Source of the DNA: Korarchaeum sp964519515
GTDB taxonomy: Archaea > Korarchaeota > Korarchaeia > Korarchaeales > Korarchaeaceae
Length of the DNA: 5,103 nt
NCBI GenBank assembly: GCA_964519515.1
Contig: CAZFIJ010000041.1
Span: 1 to 5,103 of the forward strand
Direction: 5' to 3'
Shown here in pieces: positions 4,907-5,103 of the stretch. The notes beneath the pieces are model-generated. The model did not search any database. It had not been told where the DNA came from and saw only the letters and a list, made by a program, of their open reading frames with translations. Made by a program: the position numbers and the translations under genes. Every line of letters begins with the position of its first letter. Within the stretch, counting starts at the first letter, position 1.

Positions 4907-4962
4907 TAAAAATTTTTAACTTTAAATCCATAAATTTTCATATTATATTTTGATATTAGCGA
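4907..4962 (+). terminator. T-rich stretch, possible terminator of the GlmU-like transcript
   Basis: Plus-strand runs of T (TTTTT at 4913-4917, then TTT, TTTT and TTTT up to 4961) follow the GlmU-like gene after the tRNA-Cys antisense. Archaeal transcription commonly ends at oligo-T tracts. The stretch begins with the 12-bp palindrome TAAAAATTTTTA (4907-4918). There is no strong GC-rich hairpin, and the AT-rich composition may instead reflect a promoter region. Confidence 0.35.
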
Positions 4963-5012
4963 TCGGTGTGCTCATTTTCCCTGAAACTCCGCGACTCTCA
5001 CTCGATGGTCCT

Positions 5013-5026
5013 GGGAAATTTTATAT
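5013..5026 (+). promoter_or_regulatory. BRE-TATA promoter of tRNA-Arg
   Basis: GGGAAA (BRE-like, 5013-5018) is followed directly by TTTTATAT. The expected start is near 5048, about 15 bases before the tRNA 5' end at 5063. It is one of the clearest promoters in the window. Confidence 0.6.
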
Positions 5027-5062
5027 TTGGGAAGCGTCAGGAGAATAGAGCCCCCAGTATGT

Positions 5063-5103
5063 GGGCCCGTAGCTCAGCAAGGATAGAGCGGCGGCCTCCT
5101 AAG
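5063..5103 (+). tRNA. tRNA-Arg (anticodon CCU), 5' part, cut by the window end
   Basis: The acceptor 5' strand GGGCCCG, T8-A9, D arm GCTC-AGCAAGGATA-GAGC, anticodon stem GCGGC and loop CTCCTAA (anticodon CCT) are present. The first base of the 3' anticodon stem (G39, pairing with C31) is the last base of the window. It reads AGG codons, which are frequent in the genes here. The missing part lies beyond the window, so an intron after position 39 cannot be excluded. Confidence 0.92.

Noticed and set aside
4977..5018. TTTCCC...GGGAAA inverted repeat as an RNA hairpin
   Set aside because: The arms are six bases with a loop of about 30. The right arm is better explained as the BRE of the tRNA-Arg promoter.

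Overview
The window is archaeal. It holds the archaeal/eukaryotic-type ribosomal proteins eS24 and eS27 (S27ae), the RNA polymerase subunit Rpo7 (RpoE), the elongation factor Spt4, an aRF1/eRF1-type release factor, TATA-box promoters, tRNA genes without encoded CCA, and a mix of SD-led and apparently leaderless genes. The tRNA stems are nearly all G-C, which suggests a thermophile. Moderate GC content and heavy AGG/AGA use would fit a TACK-group archaeon such as a korarchaeote, but that placement is inference.

Layout, left to right. Positions 1-252 are AT-rich at the far left and hold no convincing gene. Positions 253-1960 are a minus-strand information-processing block. In transcription order it is a Fcf1-like PIN-domain protein, rpo7, spt4, rps24e and rps27ae. 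rps27ae is only 53 codons, starts with TTG, and overlaps the rps24e stop codon. tRNA-Ile(GAU) lies 11 nt upstream of the PIN start codon, and tRNA-Ala(CGC) lies further upstream, both on the same strand. The release factor aRF1 (2296-3528) is also on the minus strand. It diverges from a plus-strand GlmU-like sugar-nucleotide enzyme (3591-4766) across 62 bp that contains a single obvious TATA element. The GlmU-like gene runs head-on into tRNA-Cys(GCA) with no spacer. The window ends inside a plus-strand tRNA-Arg(CCU).

The genes are mostly translation and transcription housekeeping. rpo7 and spt4 overlap by ATGA and are translationally coupled. rps24e and rps27ae overlap and have their own strong TATA box. 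Seven coding genes end with six TGA, one TAA and no TAG, and the release factor carries NIKD in place of the canonical NIKS decoding motif. The outlier is the GlmU-like gene. Its left-handed beta-helix half keeps the GlmU acetyltransferase residues, while its N-terminal half is divergent.

I see no CRISPR array, transposon, toxin-antitoxin pair or defence system, and no clear evidence of a wholly new system. The most useful leads are the NIKD release factor with TGA bias, the GlmU-like enzyme, the tRNA-mRNA junction, the shared divergent promoter, and the small TTG-started S27ae gene.
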